From Bugulina stolonifera (lineage: Eukaryota > Bryozoa > Gymnolaemata > Cheilostomatida > Bugulidae), in the NCBI GenBank assembly GCA_935421135.1, contig OW285188.1:10582733-10646732 (forward strand): a DNA stretch of 64,000 bases, written 5' to 3'. Under the pieces are notes generated by a model that was not told the DNA's origin, did no database searches, and was given only the letters and a program-made list of their open reading frames with translations. Every line of letters begins with the position of its first letter. Positions within the stretch are counted from its first letter, which is position 1. The position numbers were made by a program, and so were the translations under genes. Below are positions 1 to 12,870 of this stretch, piece by piece.

Positions 1-162
1 AGAGAAGACAACTTCTAATTACAATCAATAACTTATGAGCACCCATGGTAACAACTTGTAGTATAGTGATTGGAGTAGAGATAATATACCTGAACAATTT
101 AACTATTTAATGTTACTTTGCTATCACAAGTTATATAATCATACAAGTAGAGGAGGACATAC

Positions 163-3100
163 CTCATGGTGAGCCCAGAGTGACTTCCTGTGTGATACAG
201 TGAATAATGTGATACCAGTCTCCTTACAATACTGATACATTGCACCTTCCACATCTACGCTAACAGCACTTGTACATTCATCTAGAATAGCAAACTGTGG
301 TTTGTGATAGAACAGTCTCGCCATCTACAGTGTAGAAATACAGAGTAGTTTAGTACCACCATCTTTCCATTGCACTGAGATTTAGAACTCAGAGGTGAGC
401 TAACATTAGGAGCATGTACATCTATGTTCTTCGTTTATATCTGTCTCGGACAACAACAGATGTATGAGGTTGAGTATGTTTAAATGTATCAATTTCTAGG
501 TTGTACCTTTCTTGCACCACAGTTGACTGGACAATGGCATACGTTTATTGCAGAAATTGGACAGTACTGGTTTGGATTGGAGTCCAACAGAAAAAGCTCC
601 CATCACAACTTGACTAACCTACTGTGCATGTATAACATAAACAGACCATGCATAGTATACGGATTCAACTAAAAGCAGTAATTGGATTGGTTAATGTAAC
701 TCACAGCTATTCTCTGTTTCTCTCCACCACTGAGTACATCCATCCAATCCTGTACACTCTCCCATCCTCCTTCTCTCTCTAATATATATCCAAGCTGTAC
801 TTTATCTAGATATGTTATTAGATGAGAATCTGATACTCTCTTCCTTCTCATGTCATCTTTAGTATCCGGGTAGATAATCTGATCTCTTAGTGTACCCAGT
901 GTCATGTATGGCCTCTACAGTAGTAGTAATATATCACTATTATAACAAGGTTATTACATTGAAATACTTAAAAACTGATGCCAATAAAAAGTATAACGAA
1001 TCAATTTGATGACAAGACCCACTGGCATCATTCATATAACTCCAATAATGAGTGTGCATGTCTACCGACTGCATGTATAATGACTGGATGTCTACTGTCT
1101 GCATGTCTACTGCCTGCATGTCTACTGACTGCATGTCTACTGTCTGCATGTCTACATGTCTACTGACTGCATGTCTACTGCCTGCATGTCTACTGTCTGC
1201 ATGTCTACTGACTGCATGTCTACTGACTGCATGCCTACTGTCTGCATGTCTACATGTCTACTGACTGCATGTCTACTGCCTGCATGTCTACTGACTGCAT
1301 GTCTACTGACTGCATGTCTACTGTCTGCATGTCTACATGTCTACTGACTGCATGTCTACTGACTGCATGTCTACTGCCTGCATGTCTACTGACTGCATGT
1401 CTACTGACTGCATGTCTACTGACTGCATGTCTACTGACTGCATGTCTACTAACTGCATGTCTACTGACTGCATGTCTACTCGCACAAATATAGAAAAATT
1501 ATCATTGAAACCAGAATAGTCTTATGTGTAATGTAATTAACTACTAAATAATACCAAAAAGGATAATTGCTCATCTTATTCTGAGCACAGAACCCATAGT
1601 GAAGGTCATACATTACCTGAGGGACATAGAACAGCTTCCCCTTCTCTGGTTTGGTAAGAGTACCACCAAATAATGGCCACAGCTAAAAAATGAGATAACT
1701 TCATGGGTAAATTCTACTTCACTGTGTGTCAATGTGCTACTAATTTATACTATGATTAGACTATGACTGACCTCTCCCAGAACCCTGAAGAGAGAAGACT
1801 TTCCACATCCATTTGGTCCACACACGAGTACATTGACCCCAGATTTGACCTCAAATGACATGTCCTCAATCAGTACATCACCATTAGGTGTGACTAGGGG
1901 TACGTGCTCAAACCTTCAAGTAAAGTTATGTAAAATTGTGTAACAAGTTTATACAACATCTGAATTCAGTATTATGGGTAAACATATATCCAAATTCTTG
2001 CAAACATAATGTAGTGGTAAGCTGCTGAAACTCGCATGTCACAAGCCAATAAGTCATAATTATGTGTCGTATGGCCTTAATCAAGCATATCTGAATCAAT
2101 CAAGCGCATTTATTACATGATATTTCTGCTTGAGTTCAGCTAACAGATTGTTACCATAATTATACTATTACATTTTCTAGATCATGTAACTGTTAGAACC
2201 ACTTAATAGCTCATCGATTGATTGGACACTTATCTGGAAGAAGTTATTTTTCATGTACAAAACGAATAGCGAAGCCTTACTTGATCACATGGTCTAGATG
2301 TCTGACTTTGCCACTTCCGGGTTTCAAGTCGGTGAGCTTAGACTGTGAATCTCTACTAGAATCTGACACCATGGTCCTCTGGTACCGTCCCTTATTTAGA
2401 TCCTCTAGTACCTTCATCAACTCAGTGATACGAGCAGTGAACCTACAGTCATATACACATGGTTTAGGGAGGATACCATGTACATCACACCAATATCCTA
2501 CACTACATGGACTTAGCTTACAGAGTAGAATAATATGTTAGAAATATGACTGTAGTTATCTACATGGTACGGAGGTAAAATTACATACAAGACAACCCTT
2601 CAAAATGGTAGAGTAGGGCTCTGGTACTCTAGTACTATATGCACAGTGTTACATAGCATAATATAGTCCATAATTCAACTTCTATTTTGTGAAACACCGT
2701 ACTGATGTTCCATAACCTGCTACCTGCAGATATCACAGAATGGTCTTTATATACCAGCAGCCTTCAAACTACAACTTGATTTACAAAGAACTAAACACAC
2801 ATATTCCTAGTCATCATAAATAATAGTGTGAAGTATAATGATATGTATAAAGGAGTATATCAAAGAGAAGCTAACTCACCCAGCTAATCTCGTCATTTCT
2901 CTACCCGCTAATACAATACGACCGATAGCTTCAGCCATCTTCACCAACATTCTACCACTTTGGTAGTAGTCCTAGAAGATTATATCCCATATAAGTACTG
3001 CCTCGTAGTAAACCCCAGATTGTAAGAAATAGAGACTAATAAATTATCAAGGAAGGCTATTATACCTGCGAAACAAGTATAGACTATGAATAAAAACAAA

Positions 3101-6100
3101 TATTTTTGAATTCATTTATAAAGCTGGTATAATAAATACCTCCAAACGTTGTCCATGTGTAGAGTTGAGGTATTTGGGAGTACTGAGGTCAAGGAATGGC
3201 TTACTCACTACTGTGTACCCAACTAATGTGGCTATATCTACAATTATATAATAATAGAACAGTGTCAGTTTAGGTTAGAACAATTTCCTCTGTAAATCAA
3301 ATTGCATTGTGACATTGTGACATCAATCCTTTCCATTCTATTGGTCAGCTCAACTAGCCACTAACTTAGCCCCAATTAATCAGAAAGGAATTATTGACTA
3401 GTTGTCTAAAACTTTGGGAAGGATTGACGTTAAAATTTAAATGGGCTGCTATTTCAGCCACTCTAATACATGTAATGAGTTGCCATATGATGAGGTAGAA
3501 TTGGTAATTCCACATAGTATAACTTACACTTGGCTACAATGTTGTCCACTAGACCCATATAGAACCTGAACTGTATAAAGTTTCTAATGTGATCCACAAG
3601 TTTACTGAATGAACTGAGAAGGATATTCTGTTCTTTCCTGTTACCATTGTAGAACGCAACTTCCTCACTACAATATAATCCAATCTATAGACAGAGAGCA
3701 AGAAAAATCTATCCCTTATTTACTGTACCATACATATTCACTTCTCATATTCTTATAGAACTGGAGCAGCGCATGGCATTCATTAAACTAAGGTATGCTA
3801 GACCAGAGCCATTGAATGGCTCTGTGCTAGACTAGGAAATAAGATGACATGTATACAAGTACATGGAATACAGTAAAGCATGTCATGTTTAACACATGCA
3901 GATGGCGTACCTACACTGCATGGACTTTAATCATCAACCATGTGCCGGAATATCCCTAGTAGTCGAACTACCATTAATCAATATTAACAGGGGATCTAAA
4001 AGCTGCAATTAAGAAAAATTGCATTATAAACTCATACTGTATATTGGGTTATTATAAGAGGGACAACTCTAACCTGTTAGTAATGAGTCGACTGTTAACA
4101 TATCTAAACTCTCCCTCTAGCTTCTGTTCATCTGCTGTGAGTCTACCAACCGGTTGTCTGAGTCTGGTAAGGATCAACCCTGAGACCACCAGGTAGGCAA
4201 ACATCTTACCTGGACCCTGAGCACCAATCTGTGAGGTCAGCTTGACCGCATATATAACAATGTCCAGCATTGGCTATAATAAACAAATAGTTGTGAGTGA
4301 CACATGTACTTTTAACACTAACCAATACATCTATGCAATCACATCCATTCAAACAGAGAGACTATAAAATTCCAAAGCAGAAGGATCTATAGATAACTAG
4401 AAAGTAGTGCATACCTTGCTAAGGTTGGAGTAGAGCTCTGCTACGCTGTCACAGAACTTCTCTGTATCCTGAGTGAGCAGCTGGTCTGGATTAGATATCC
4501 TGTTATCTAAATTACTCATCTGGTAGAAAGTGTAGCCCCTGGAGAGACAGTACAGATTCATATTACCTATCGGTCACAGTAGAAAAGTGAGGGGGGCCAT
4601 TGCAAGCAGCATGCACAATGAACATGTATAACAGACAGTCTGTAATATATGATATAGTCCATATGCTGCAGAAAGCATAATAATATATTTTAAAATATAT
4701 GTGATCCCTCAATACAGGGCTGTTCAAAACAACTTATGCAATGAATAACTATTTCAGTTTCCTTATACAGAATTATAATAAACTAGTTCCAATGCAGTAG
4801 TGGCAATTACATGTATATTATATGTGATAATATATACATGATACATGATACATTATAGTATATACCTCAAGTATTAATAGTATAAGTTATATAATATTAT
4901 ACCTCAAGTATTAATAGTATAAGTTATATAATATTATACCTCAAGTATTAATAGTATAAGTTATATAATATTATACCTTAAGTATTAATAGTATAAGTTA
5001 TATAATATTATACCTCAACCATTAATAGTATAAGTTATATAATATTATACCTCCAACTATTAATAGTATAAGTTATATAATATTATACCTCCAACTATTA
5101 ATAGTATAAGTTATATAATATTATACCTCAACTATTAATAGTATATGTTATATAATATTATACCTCAACTATTAATAGTATAAGTTATATAATATTATAC
5201 CTCAAGTATTAATAGTATAAGTTATATAATATTATACCTCAAGTATTTGTCATAGAAATGCTTTGTTAGTCGAGTTCTAAACCGTAGTTTCACTTCATTC
5301 AGTCCAATCTTCATAAAGTTGTTCACAATTGATATCTACAATAATATGAGTAACTATTAGTATATAAATCATTGACATTTACAATAATATGAGTAACCAT
5401 TAGTAGACAAATTATATACAATATTAATTACTAACTACATTACAATGTTTGTAATAATCAGCCGAAACGCTACTAAAACTATGAAAGACCACAATTGGTT
5501 GTGTAGAAAAATTTAGTTAGACTGACATGAAATTAAATAATTTGAATACGATATTAACGTGTCGTGTACAATGAATTGGATACTTACCAACGGCATGGCG
5601 TATACATACGCCATTAGGTGCTTAAGAAACAGGCTACGATTACGACCAATAATGGCTGCCTCTATGGCCGTACCATTCTGTATCATCCATACATCACAGT
5701 AAGTTCTGGCCATCAATGAACAAGCAACTAACGCAAGGTAACCCATCTACAAATATAGCACAGGCTGAGTAGTAAATAATAGAACACATACTATAAATAT
5801 AGCACAGGCTGAGTAGTGAGTGATGTGACGCATTCATGAGAGATATGAACAAATATGGAGCCTGACTACACACCTCTGGGGTGAACCAACCAGGAACTAA
5901 TATCTTCAGGATCGTCATCATCCGTTTGAAGAATACTCCATCAACAGCAGCCTTGTCCCTCTTGGGCAGCTAGAATAGAGTAATATATGGCAGAGTTAAT
6001 CTAAACAGTAAATGGTGAACCAGAGTTGATGTAATCATATCTTGTTGTTAATTTACTATGTCAAGTAGAACGTCTTACACAAAGTCAAGATGTTAGCATG

Positions 6101-9100
6101 GTGAGTCACTTTATTGATAACTGAATATTTAATTCGATAAGAATCTATCACCAAAAGATAAAATTAAAAGAATGTTAAGGGTACAATGAAAGTGCATACA
6201 CATTAGTCAAGCATTAAAAATACAACAAATTCAAGCGTGAAACTCTTCCACTAAGTTGGGCAACAACACACAGGAGATGACTGTTTACAAACTATTCTAC
6301 TGTATGCCTACATACCGCAGGAACCTAAAACAGTAAAACAATAACGTATGTAGTGTATATTAGGGGTTTGCTCATTTTTATATGTATGCATGTTTTACAT
6401 TATCGAGTATGAAGTGAAGATACAGTCTACTGGAATTTCATGAGAATACTATATTCATATATTAGTAACGAGTCTGAATACTGTTGAGTAGTAATATTAA
6501 TATAATATAATGTGTATACTGCTACCATTACTACTACATGGCAATATACCTAACAGTTCCACTTAAACTAACCACCAACCTTAATAGCATTGGCCACTTC
6601 ATGCTGATGCTCGATAACATCTGTAATATCTCCACCAGAGCTATCAGCTGTACCTCTACAAAACGTTAAACTTGCATCCTAAACCATTATCTATAATGAC
6701 GGACTACAGAACACATGAATAGGCTGAATGTATATGTATCATAAGCCTCTAACATCTATGTGCCTTATTCCTACAGTAAAAATTAGTTTGATAAAAGTAG
6801 GTCTATGAAATAGAAAAACAACATCATAGGTCTATGAAGCCTGCGCCTCTATTCTGCATTATTCAAACTCATTACTTATTCCAGAATTCCTTGCAAAAAA
6901 TACCACAATATTGGAACATCAAGAGAAGAAGAGATGTAGAGAGAGCCAATGAGAAGCTTTGCTCGCGACCACTTGAACTATGGAGCAAAACTGATGGGTT
7001 AGCCTTTTACTAAAGATCTTGGCAGAAATTTAGTTCAGCATCCCGCTCCCAGAGCAGCTTATGATTATATTGTGAGACAGTGAACCATGGCGACTATACA
7101 GACTTATTTCCCAGGCAATGTAACCTCCCCAGTCAATAGGAGTGAACAGAAACAAATGCTTAATAGCTTCTTCCCAAGGAATTTAAAGAAGCCAACAACA
7201 AACGAGGCGAGAGGTCCTTGTTGAACACAGGAATTGAACTGTGCAACAAGTACCTAATGGGAGCGGAGACTGGCGCCACTGCCTGCCGTGTGGATGGTTT
7301 GGCTGCCCTCATGTGGGGGTCGCTTAGGGCATGTCCCTGCTGTCCTTGCCGAGGTAGTTCTGTGGCCGTGAAGAGCTTTCCAGCTGGGCAGCGTTCTCTC
7401 TAGCCTCGGGCTATCTGGTTGTTCCTTTACTTTTGTATATATTTGTTTTTCAATACTTTTTATGTCTTTCAAAATTAGCAATAAATGCACTGAAAAGAAA
7501 TTTGAGGATTGGACGCAATCAAGGAGTACGTACAGCAGTTGTGGACCGCTCTGTATGCACTCCTTGATTGGGTTCAATTCTCATATCCAACATCGCAACC
7601 TCCAAACCGACAGTTCTGTTTAGTCAATACAGACAATTTGTTACTCAGCTCAGTAAGACTACTGTTCAGTGTGATGATTACTTCGAGTAAGCACTAGGTC
7701 TCATTCATATTTTTAAAAAATTAAATAAATTCTATTCATCTCATCCTGAAAAGCTAATTTTCTTCTATGATGCTTAACCTCTTGATCTTGTTCAGAATAT
7801 GATATCGAAATTTAGTATTAATCAATGGAATAAAATATGAATACAACAATGGAGTAAATGTTATTCTTTGTTGCATCACTGTACACTTACTGTTTATCTA
7901 CTAAAAGCATATCATAAGTGATAAGCAGGGTTGGGAAGCGTCAATAGCATTCGATGTTCGATGGTGATTTTCGCTGGTCTATTCACCATCGATTCCACCT
8001 AATCGTTGGTTTCCAACAAAGCCATCGAAATGCATGTATTCGTTGGTTTTATAAGGTTACAGCTGCATTCGATTGTCACTAAACTGCTAATTGATCTGCT
8101 AGTAATGTTTAGTACAGGAAATAAATAAAAAGCCTCGTAGCTTAGTTCTTATCTTTTTAATAAAAAAAAATGATGATGAACTATTTTATTTAATAAGAAA
8201 ATAATAGCCTCTATTTGCAAGCTAGAATGAAATGTGAGTGACTAGCAATAAATAAGAAATAATAGCCTGGTATTTCTGGCTAAGATTTGCTGTACACATA
8301 AACATTTGGAGGCTAAAAAGTAACATAAAGGTAGAGGAGATAACTCTCAGCTATGAGAAAATGCAAATAAAACTGGTAATATTAGGCACGTTTGTTATAA
8401 CATTTTAAAGTAATAGACAAAATTAGTAAAGACAATAAATTTCTCTATTTTTACAAAAATTATACCCATATACATGTGCATTTTCTAAAATCGTCATCGA
8501 TTGTAAAATCAATTGAAGTACAATCATTGATTTGGTAAAGTAACAATCGAATGCTTGTATTCTTTGGTTTAATCAGCATAATCGCAAATTGAATGCAAAA
8601 GTAGAGCAAAGTTCCCAGCCCTGGTGATAAGATAATACTACATAAATAATTAATGTACACTACATTACATTGGTATTAGCATAATTATAATTATTATTGT
8701 ATCAATTATCAACATGCTAATAAATATAAATAACATATTAATTATATCATTAATTATAGTAATTATTGTTACTATAAAACAAATATTATTATTTATTACT
8801 GGTATTATATTAATATTAATATAAATAACTATTATTTATATTAATATTAATATAATACCAGTAATAAATAATAATATCTGTATTAATTAATTATTAATTA
8901 ATAATCTATTGTTACTAGTATTATAATTATAATATTATATAATTAATCATACTAGATATAATCATAATGAAATTATAATTATGTATTCGTATTCAATATT
9001 GAAATTTGTTATATTTAACTAGCGGATATTCAAAATAATTAATGTTATAAAATATAACTAAAAATAATTCTAAAAATAATAAATATATAAATAAATAAAG

Positions 9101-9340
9101 TAAAAGTAAAAAAAAATAATATAATTTAATTTAATAATAATTATAATATAATTATTTTCATTTTGTATTTGCATGGAGTTATTTGAGAAACTACCTCTTC
9201 TTTCTCCCATACGATGCACGAACTTTGGCAAGCTTCCATACTATAGCAGCTGTTCCAATGACAGCAACAGCGCCTTGTGGGCTAACTCTACTGAAAATTG
9301 AAGAAGACAGCTGATCTTTCAACTTGCTGAGGGCTGCCAT
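163..9340 (-). CDS. ABCD3: Peroxisomal ABC half-transporter ABCD3/PMP70-like, copy 1 (last exon outside window)
   Basis: Probable peroxisomal membrane half-transporter for fatty acyl-CoA import; family members dimerise. Fifteen exons: 9195-9340, 6580-6655, 5874-5969, 5588-5746, 5238-5335, 4415-4538, 4074-4273, 3528-3667, 3140-3237, 2880-2971, 2281-2442, 1772-1913, 1617-1682, 705-914, 163-324. All phases agree, giving 657 residues; the C-terminal exon (about 24 residues in copy 2) lies left of base 1. The start is the ATG at 9340 (MAALSKLK), which resembles the PMP70 N-terminus and is followed by a hydrophobic segment. Visible motifs: EAA-like stretch [16 protein letters not shown] (exons 7-8), Walker [10 protein letters not shown] (near residue 496), signature LSGGEKQR (near 594), Walker B FAILDE (near 616) and H-loop TVSHR. 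Human PMP70 is 659 residues, so the length fits. Intron 1 holds a hAT-like element, and introns 5 and 13 hold minisatellites. Confidence 0.93.
1061..1484 (+). repeat. 15-base minisatellite, intron 13 of ABCD3-1
   Basis: About 28 copies of CTACTGACTGCATGT with C/T/A variants. A shortened 8-base unit (TCTACATG) recurs near 1151, 1249 and 1332, giving a higher-order period of about 85-100 bases. Confidence 0.95.
4862..5240 (-). repeat. 37-base minisatellite built on the exon 5 splice donor of ABCD3-1
   Basis: About ten units of 37-38 bases; each minus-strand unit reads (TA)CTTGAG GTATAATATT..., copying the last bases of exon 5 and its donor at 5237/5238. Variant units carry GTTGAG or GGAGGT at the junction. 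Confidence 0.92.
6656..7500. other. Unassigned part of ABCD3-1 intron 1
   Basis: Contains a GC-richer segment (7080-7400) with a 45-codon plus-strand ORF from 7087 ([11 protein letters not shown]...) that I cannot place; it may be a transposon remnant. Confidence 0.35.
7504..7583. repeat. Inverted repeat with 32-base imperfect arms
   Basis: Arms 7504-7535 and 7552-7583 share the core CAATCAAGGAGT / ACTCCTTGATTG. It lies at the edge of a GC-richer, unassigned segment in intron 1 of ABCD3-1. Confidence 0.75.
7926..8623. mobile_element. hAT-like MITE in intron 1 of ABCD3-1
   Basis: Termini CAGGGTTGGGAA and TTCCCAGCCCTG (one mismatch), perfect 8-base duplication GTGATAAG at 7918-7925 and 8624-8631. 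Subterminal ATCGAATG-type motifs repeat at both ends. Length 698, no transposase ORF. Confidence 0.9.
8779..8878. repeat. Near-perfect AT-rich palindrome of about 100 bases
   Basis: ATTATTATTTATTACTGGTA... is mirrored by ...TACCAGTAATAAATAATAAT, with almost no spacer near 8829. It lies in an extremely AT-rich tract (8640-9175) in intron 1 of ABCD3-1. Confidence 0.9.
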
Positions 9341-11299
9341 CTTAATTTCCGGTACAAAGTTTCTTTTTACAGATCTGCCCATCGATTGAACTGCTTCATC
9401 ACGCAGGTCATAATCTGGAACGAAGAGGGCTGACAATTCCACATAAAATGATTTTTATTCAATATTCCAGTGCGGGCTTGTCCTCTCTCGGCTTTTTAAA
9501 TTACAGGAGATTACAACTTTATAATTATAATTTGTGCGACTTTGTGCAGTGTCGAGTGTTTTGTGTATTGTGTTTACTGTTTAAATATTGTAATGGATTT
9601 CAGCAAGGATAGTCTCCCTCCGTGTCCCTCGACAACTCCCTAGAGTTGTATGGACACTTCGGCAACGGCTCCCGTGTATATTATTAATATAATGTCATAC
9701 CTGATAGTTCCTAACTAGTCCAATATAAGTCCTGTCTTTGGTAGCATAGAACGAGTATATTTGAAGATCCAACAAAATAACAAGTAGGTAGTAACTAGAT
9801 AAGAACTAGTAAACAACTGACTAGCATAGTACAAAACAGCTGCTTATATACTAGTCTGCAAAACCACAAGTAGATTACAAAAGATGATGAAATAGACGGC
9901 AGCCGGAACCAACCGTCACCGGAATAATTAGTTACAAAACGACATAATGGGTAGCGTGTGATTAGCCGTGTGATTAGCGGTCACTGGACTCTGCTTGTGC
10001 AATATAATAACTAATTGGCCGTTATAAAGATATCAGATTACGAACATACAAAGAGAGGTGTTTACTACTAGCCACACCTCCTATTACATAATACTGACTA
10101 GACAATAATTAGGCTAATGCTGATTGCTGAGAATGCATACACCAATGCTAAGTAGACAGTAGTGTAGAATAGCTAATGTTACAGAGTTATGCAATGGCTG
10201 ATTGTAAACAGCCAAGTGTCTAGCATAAGGTCTATAGCCTTGTCACAGTACATGGTATTGATGGCATTCATTGTCCGTGTAGTACAGAGGCGTTGTCCAC
10301 AACAATATGTAGGTGGTATAGTTGTTGCAGATTAAGTTTAAAGTAGTACAAGATTCAAAATATAGGTATTTTAGTTAGTAAGTTCATATTTTGGGCTTCA
10401 AAATGATATGCAACTTGACTTGGTTGAACATGTACAAATGGCTGTATTTGAACCCCAAAAATCGTTGAAATATAGTGATTTTGTAAAAGCTCAGGAAATT
10501 TTGCCAGGAATTTCCAACTATTCATTGATGTCACTTGTCTGTTCAGTATGAAAGAGCATTCACATAGTTGAACAAAGAAACAAAGACAACCAATGAGAGA
10601 GTGTTAGTTATAAATAGGTCAATTGTTACCATTGTTACTGTGGGAATAATGCTGTTTACAATTATAGTTTAGTTTATTGTACTAGTGCACATGACTAGTT
10701 GACCTATTAAAACCAATTGTAAGCAAGCCCATGTTCATTGACAAATTTCAGCAAATCATCGGGACAAAAGTAGAATCCCCTTTACACATTAGTAGTTGAA
10801 GAATTAAGCTATGTACATGTTGCATGAATACTAAATATAGACCGGTGATTCATAGTAATTTGCATTAGAACAATCAGTGTTTGCGCGGCTCATAGAACTA
10901 GTAGTCAACGTGCCGCTTGATCGCACTAGTGATAACCTGAACAAGTGACGTCACTTATTCACCTATTGTTGAATAGCTGAGCATTTTTGGCAATATATAA
11001 TCTTTACAGTCTGATTACACTGAAGTAAATAAAGTAAATATAGTCAATTTGCATATCATCTTGAAGCTAAAAGTGTTACCTAACTGACTAGAATGGTCAA
11101 ATCCTCAAAAATTGAATACTTTAAGGTTGCTAATGCTATTACTAACTAGTCTGTGTCAATAACTGCTATTTCCAAAGAGGCTCCCTGGTATCCAAAACCT
11201 GTTTAAAAATGCCCTCCTCATTACTGGCGAATCTCTCCTGGCAACCATAGGGTCGAGCCCAGAGGTCTTCCTTCATTCTTCAACGTGTATTGTGCTGTT
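9341..11299. other. Upstream region of ABCD3-1; no gene seen
   Basis: Should hold the ABCD3-1 5' UTR and promoter near 9341-9700. The rest is AT-rich without recognisable coding sequence. Confidence 0.5.
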
Positions 11300-12639
11300 G
11301 TGACTGGCACCCTCACAGGACTTGCCCCTAGCTGTGCAATTTCCAGACAACACTATGTCGGCCTTTACTGGAACTGTTTTCCGGAAGTTAGAATACTGTA
11401 ATGTTTTAGTGCTTGTTTACATACGGGTGCCGAGGGCACGAGTATGCAAAGGGCTTGGAAGTTGGTAGAGGATGACCAAGTGACCTTCCACACTTCACAT
11501 TAAAGAGTGAACAGTTATTAGGTGCTCTTGTGATTATATATCTGGACGTAGGCCGTTGCTGAGACTCATTAAAGAGTCCAGGGTCAACATAGGTCTGTAG
11601 ACTTTATACTCCAGAGGAGTGTAGAGAAAGATCTGATATTCTAGAAACTTAAGCCCGACGCTAGATTTATATAGAATCCGGGATCGACCTAAGCCATAGA
11701 AGTGGTGTAGAGATATGCTTAAACGAGGATGGGGATGAGCTCGAGCCGTATGGATCTATGGATCCGCCGGTAGAGTCTTATATACTAAATATACTTCCGG
11801 TAAAAGAGGCCGATAAGGTATTGGCCGGCCAATAAGGTATCAGGTCCGGAACTGATGCAACAGCATGGATGATTCCGCCCGACATCGGCCACAAAAAGGG
11901 TCGGCCTTGGCACAAAAGGTGCTTACAATGGTCCGAAATGGAAAGTATATAAATATGGACCTATTCCAAGATATCGGCCTTGAAAAGTATATGCTAAAAG
12001 ACTCAGTCTTATACAATCAAATAAGAGAAGATAATTGCTAATATAATATGGAAAAAACCAAGTGTAGCTACAATAATCTGATTGGTGGATAACAATGATA
12101 GAGCACACGATAAGTAGTTGACTATAATAGATTATAATCATGCATGTATAATAAATGTACAAGGTAACACAATAATGCATGAATGGATAATATGGATGTG
12201 TCAATACATGTATGTATGCAATGTCAATGTGGCTAGCCCAGGGAGGCCATTACCACAGAGGCTGTTTCACCACAATACTATTACTATATAAAGCAAATGG
12301 TTTGTACTATCATTGTCTAAGTTGGTGCTTGGATCTCAATAAAAACACTTCTATACTACTTATACAAAATCTTCTCTCGTAGTACAGGTAGTTCCAATTG
12401 ATAAGGTCTTCGACTTTGATGCTCGAACAACTTACTATGACTAAACATACTCTTTCCCTTTCTTATAGCAAGCTAGCATCGACTCGGGACCATATGGGTC
12501 GCTCGTCTTGATTATCTTATTCACTACAAGTACCTGTCAATCTTTCATGTAATGACGAAAGCCTAGCACCACTCATAGGCTCTTCACTCTTGCAAGTAGG
12601 TCGTCCCATACGACACACACCAACAGCACAACCATTATA
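11300..12639 (+). mobile_element. Interrupted solo LTR (family 2); left end unresolved
   Basis: 11300-11396 and 12279-12639 align with successive parts of the LTR at 14334-15023 (shared CTATGTCGGCCTTTAC, ACTATCATTGTCT, CTCGGGACCATATGGGTCG). AATAAA lies at 12338-12343. The left boundary could lie well before 11300. Confidence 0.7.
11397..12274 (-). mobile_element. Solo LTR (family 1), inverted, nested in another LTR
   Basis: Reverse complement of the LTR at 23268-24245 over nearly its whole length, with ATAC on both sides (11393-11396, 12275-12278). It splits an LTR related to 14334-15023: that LTR's sequence ends at 11396 and resumes at 12279. Confidence 0.85.
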
Positions 12640-12825
12640 ATATTACCCAGATAATACTACAAGTACATTCTGTAGGGAAAGATTAGTTTAAACATGGGAA
12701 CATTATTTACACTGAACACTCACCAGTGACCACGACTGAAGTGTTTTTTTGTATTTTCATTTTTTAACATTTTTAGCAAGCAGCAAAATATCCTATTGAA
12801 TCCGGAAAAAGTTTAGATTCATTTA

Positions 12826-12870
12826 AAAGTTGTCTTCTCTCCATGTGTTTCAGAGAGAGGACAACTTTAT
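12826..12870. repeat. Short hairpin AAGTTGTCTTCTCT / AGAGAGGACAACTT
   Basis: Only the inner hairpin of the foldback family at 34107-34220, here between ABCD3-1 and GNMT-1. Confidence 0.75.

Noticed and set aside
1052..1519. Overlapping plus-strand ORFs of repeated MSTDC / CLLTA residues
   Set aside because: Produced by the 15-base minisatellite, which keeps several frames open; it lies in an ABCD3-1 intron.
4862..5240. CRISPR-like array
   Set aside because: Units are contiguous tandem repeats without unique spacers, in animal DNA.
7254..7577. 107-codon minus-strand ORF in ABCD3-1 intron 1
   Set aside because: Overlaps an inverted repeat and has no recognisable protein character; likely chance in a GC-richer repeat remnant.
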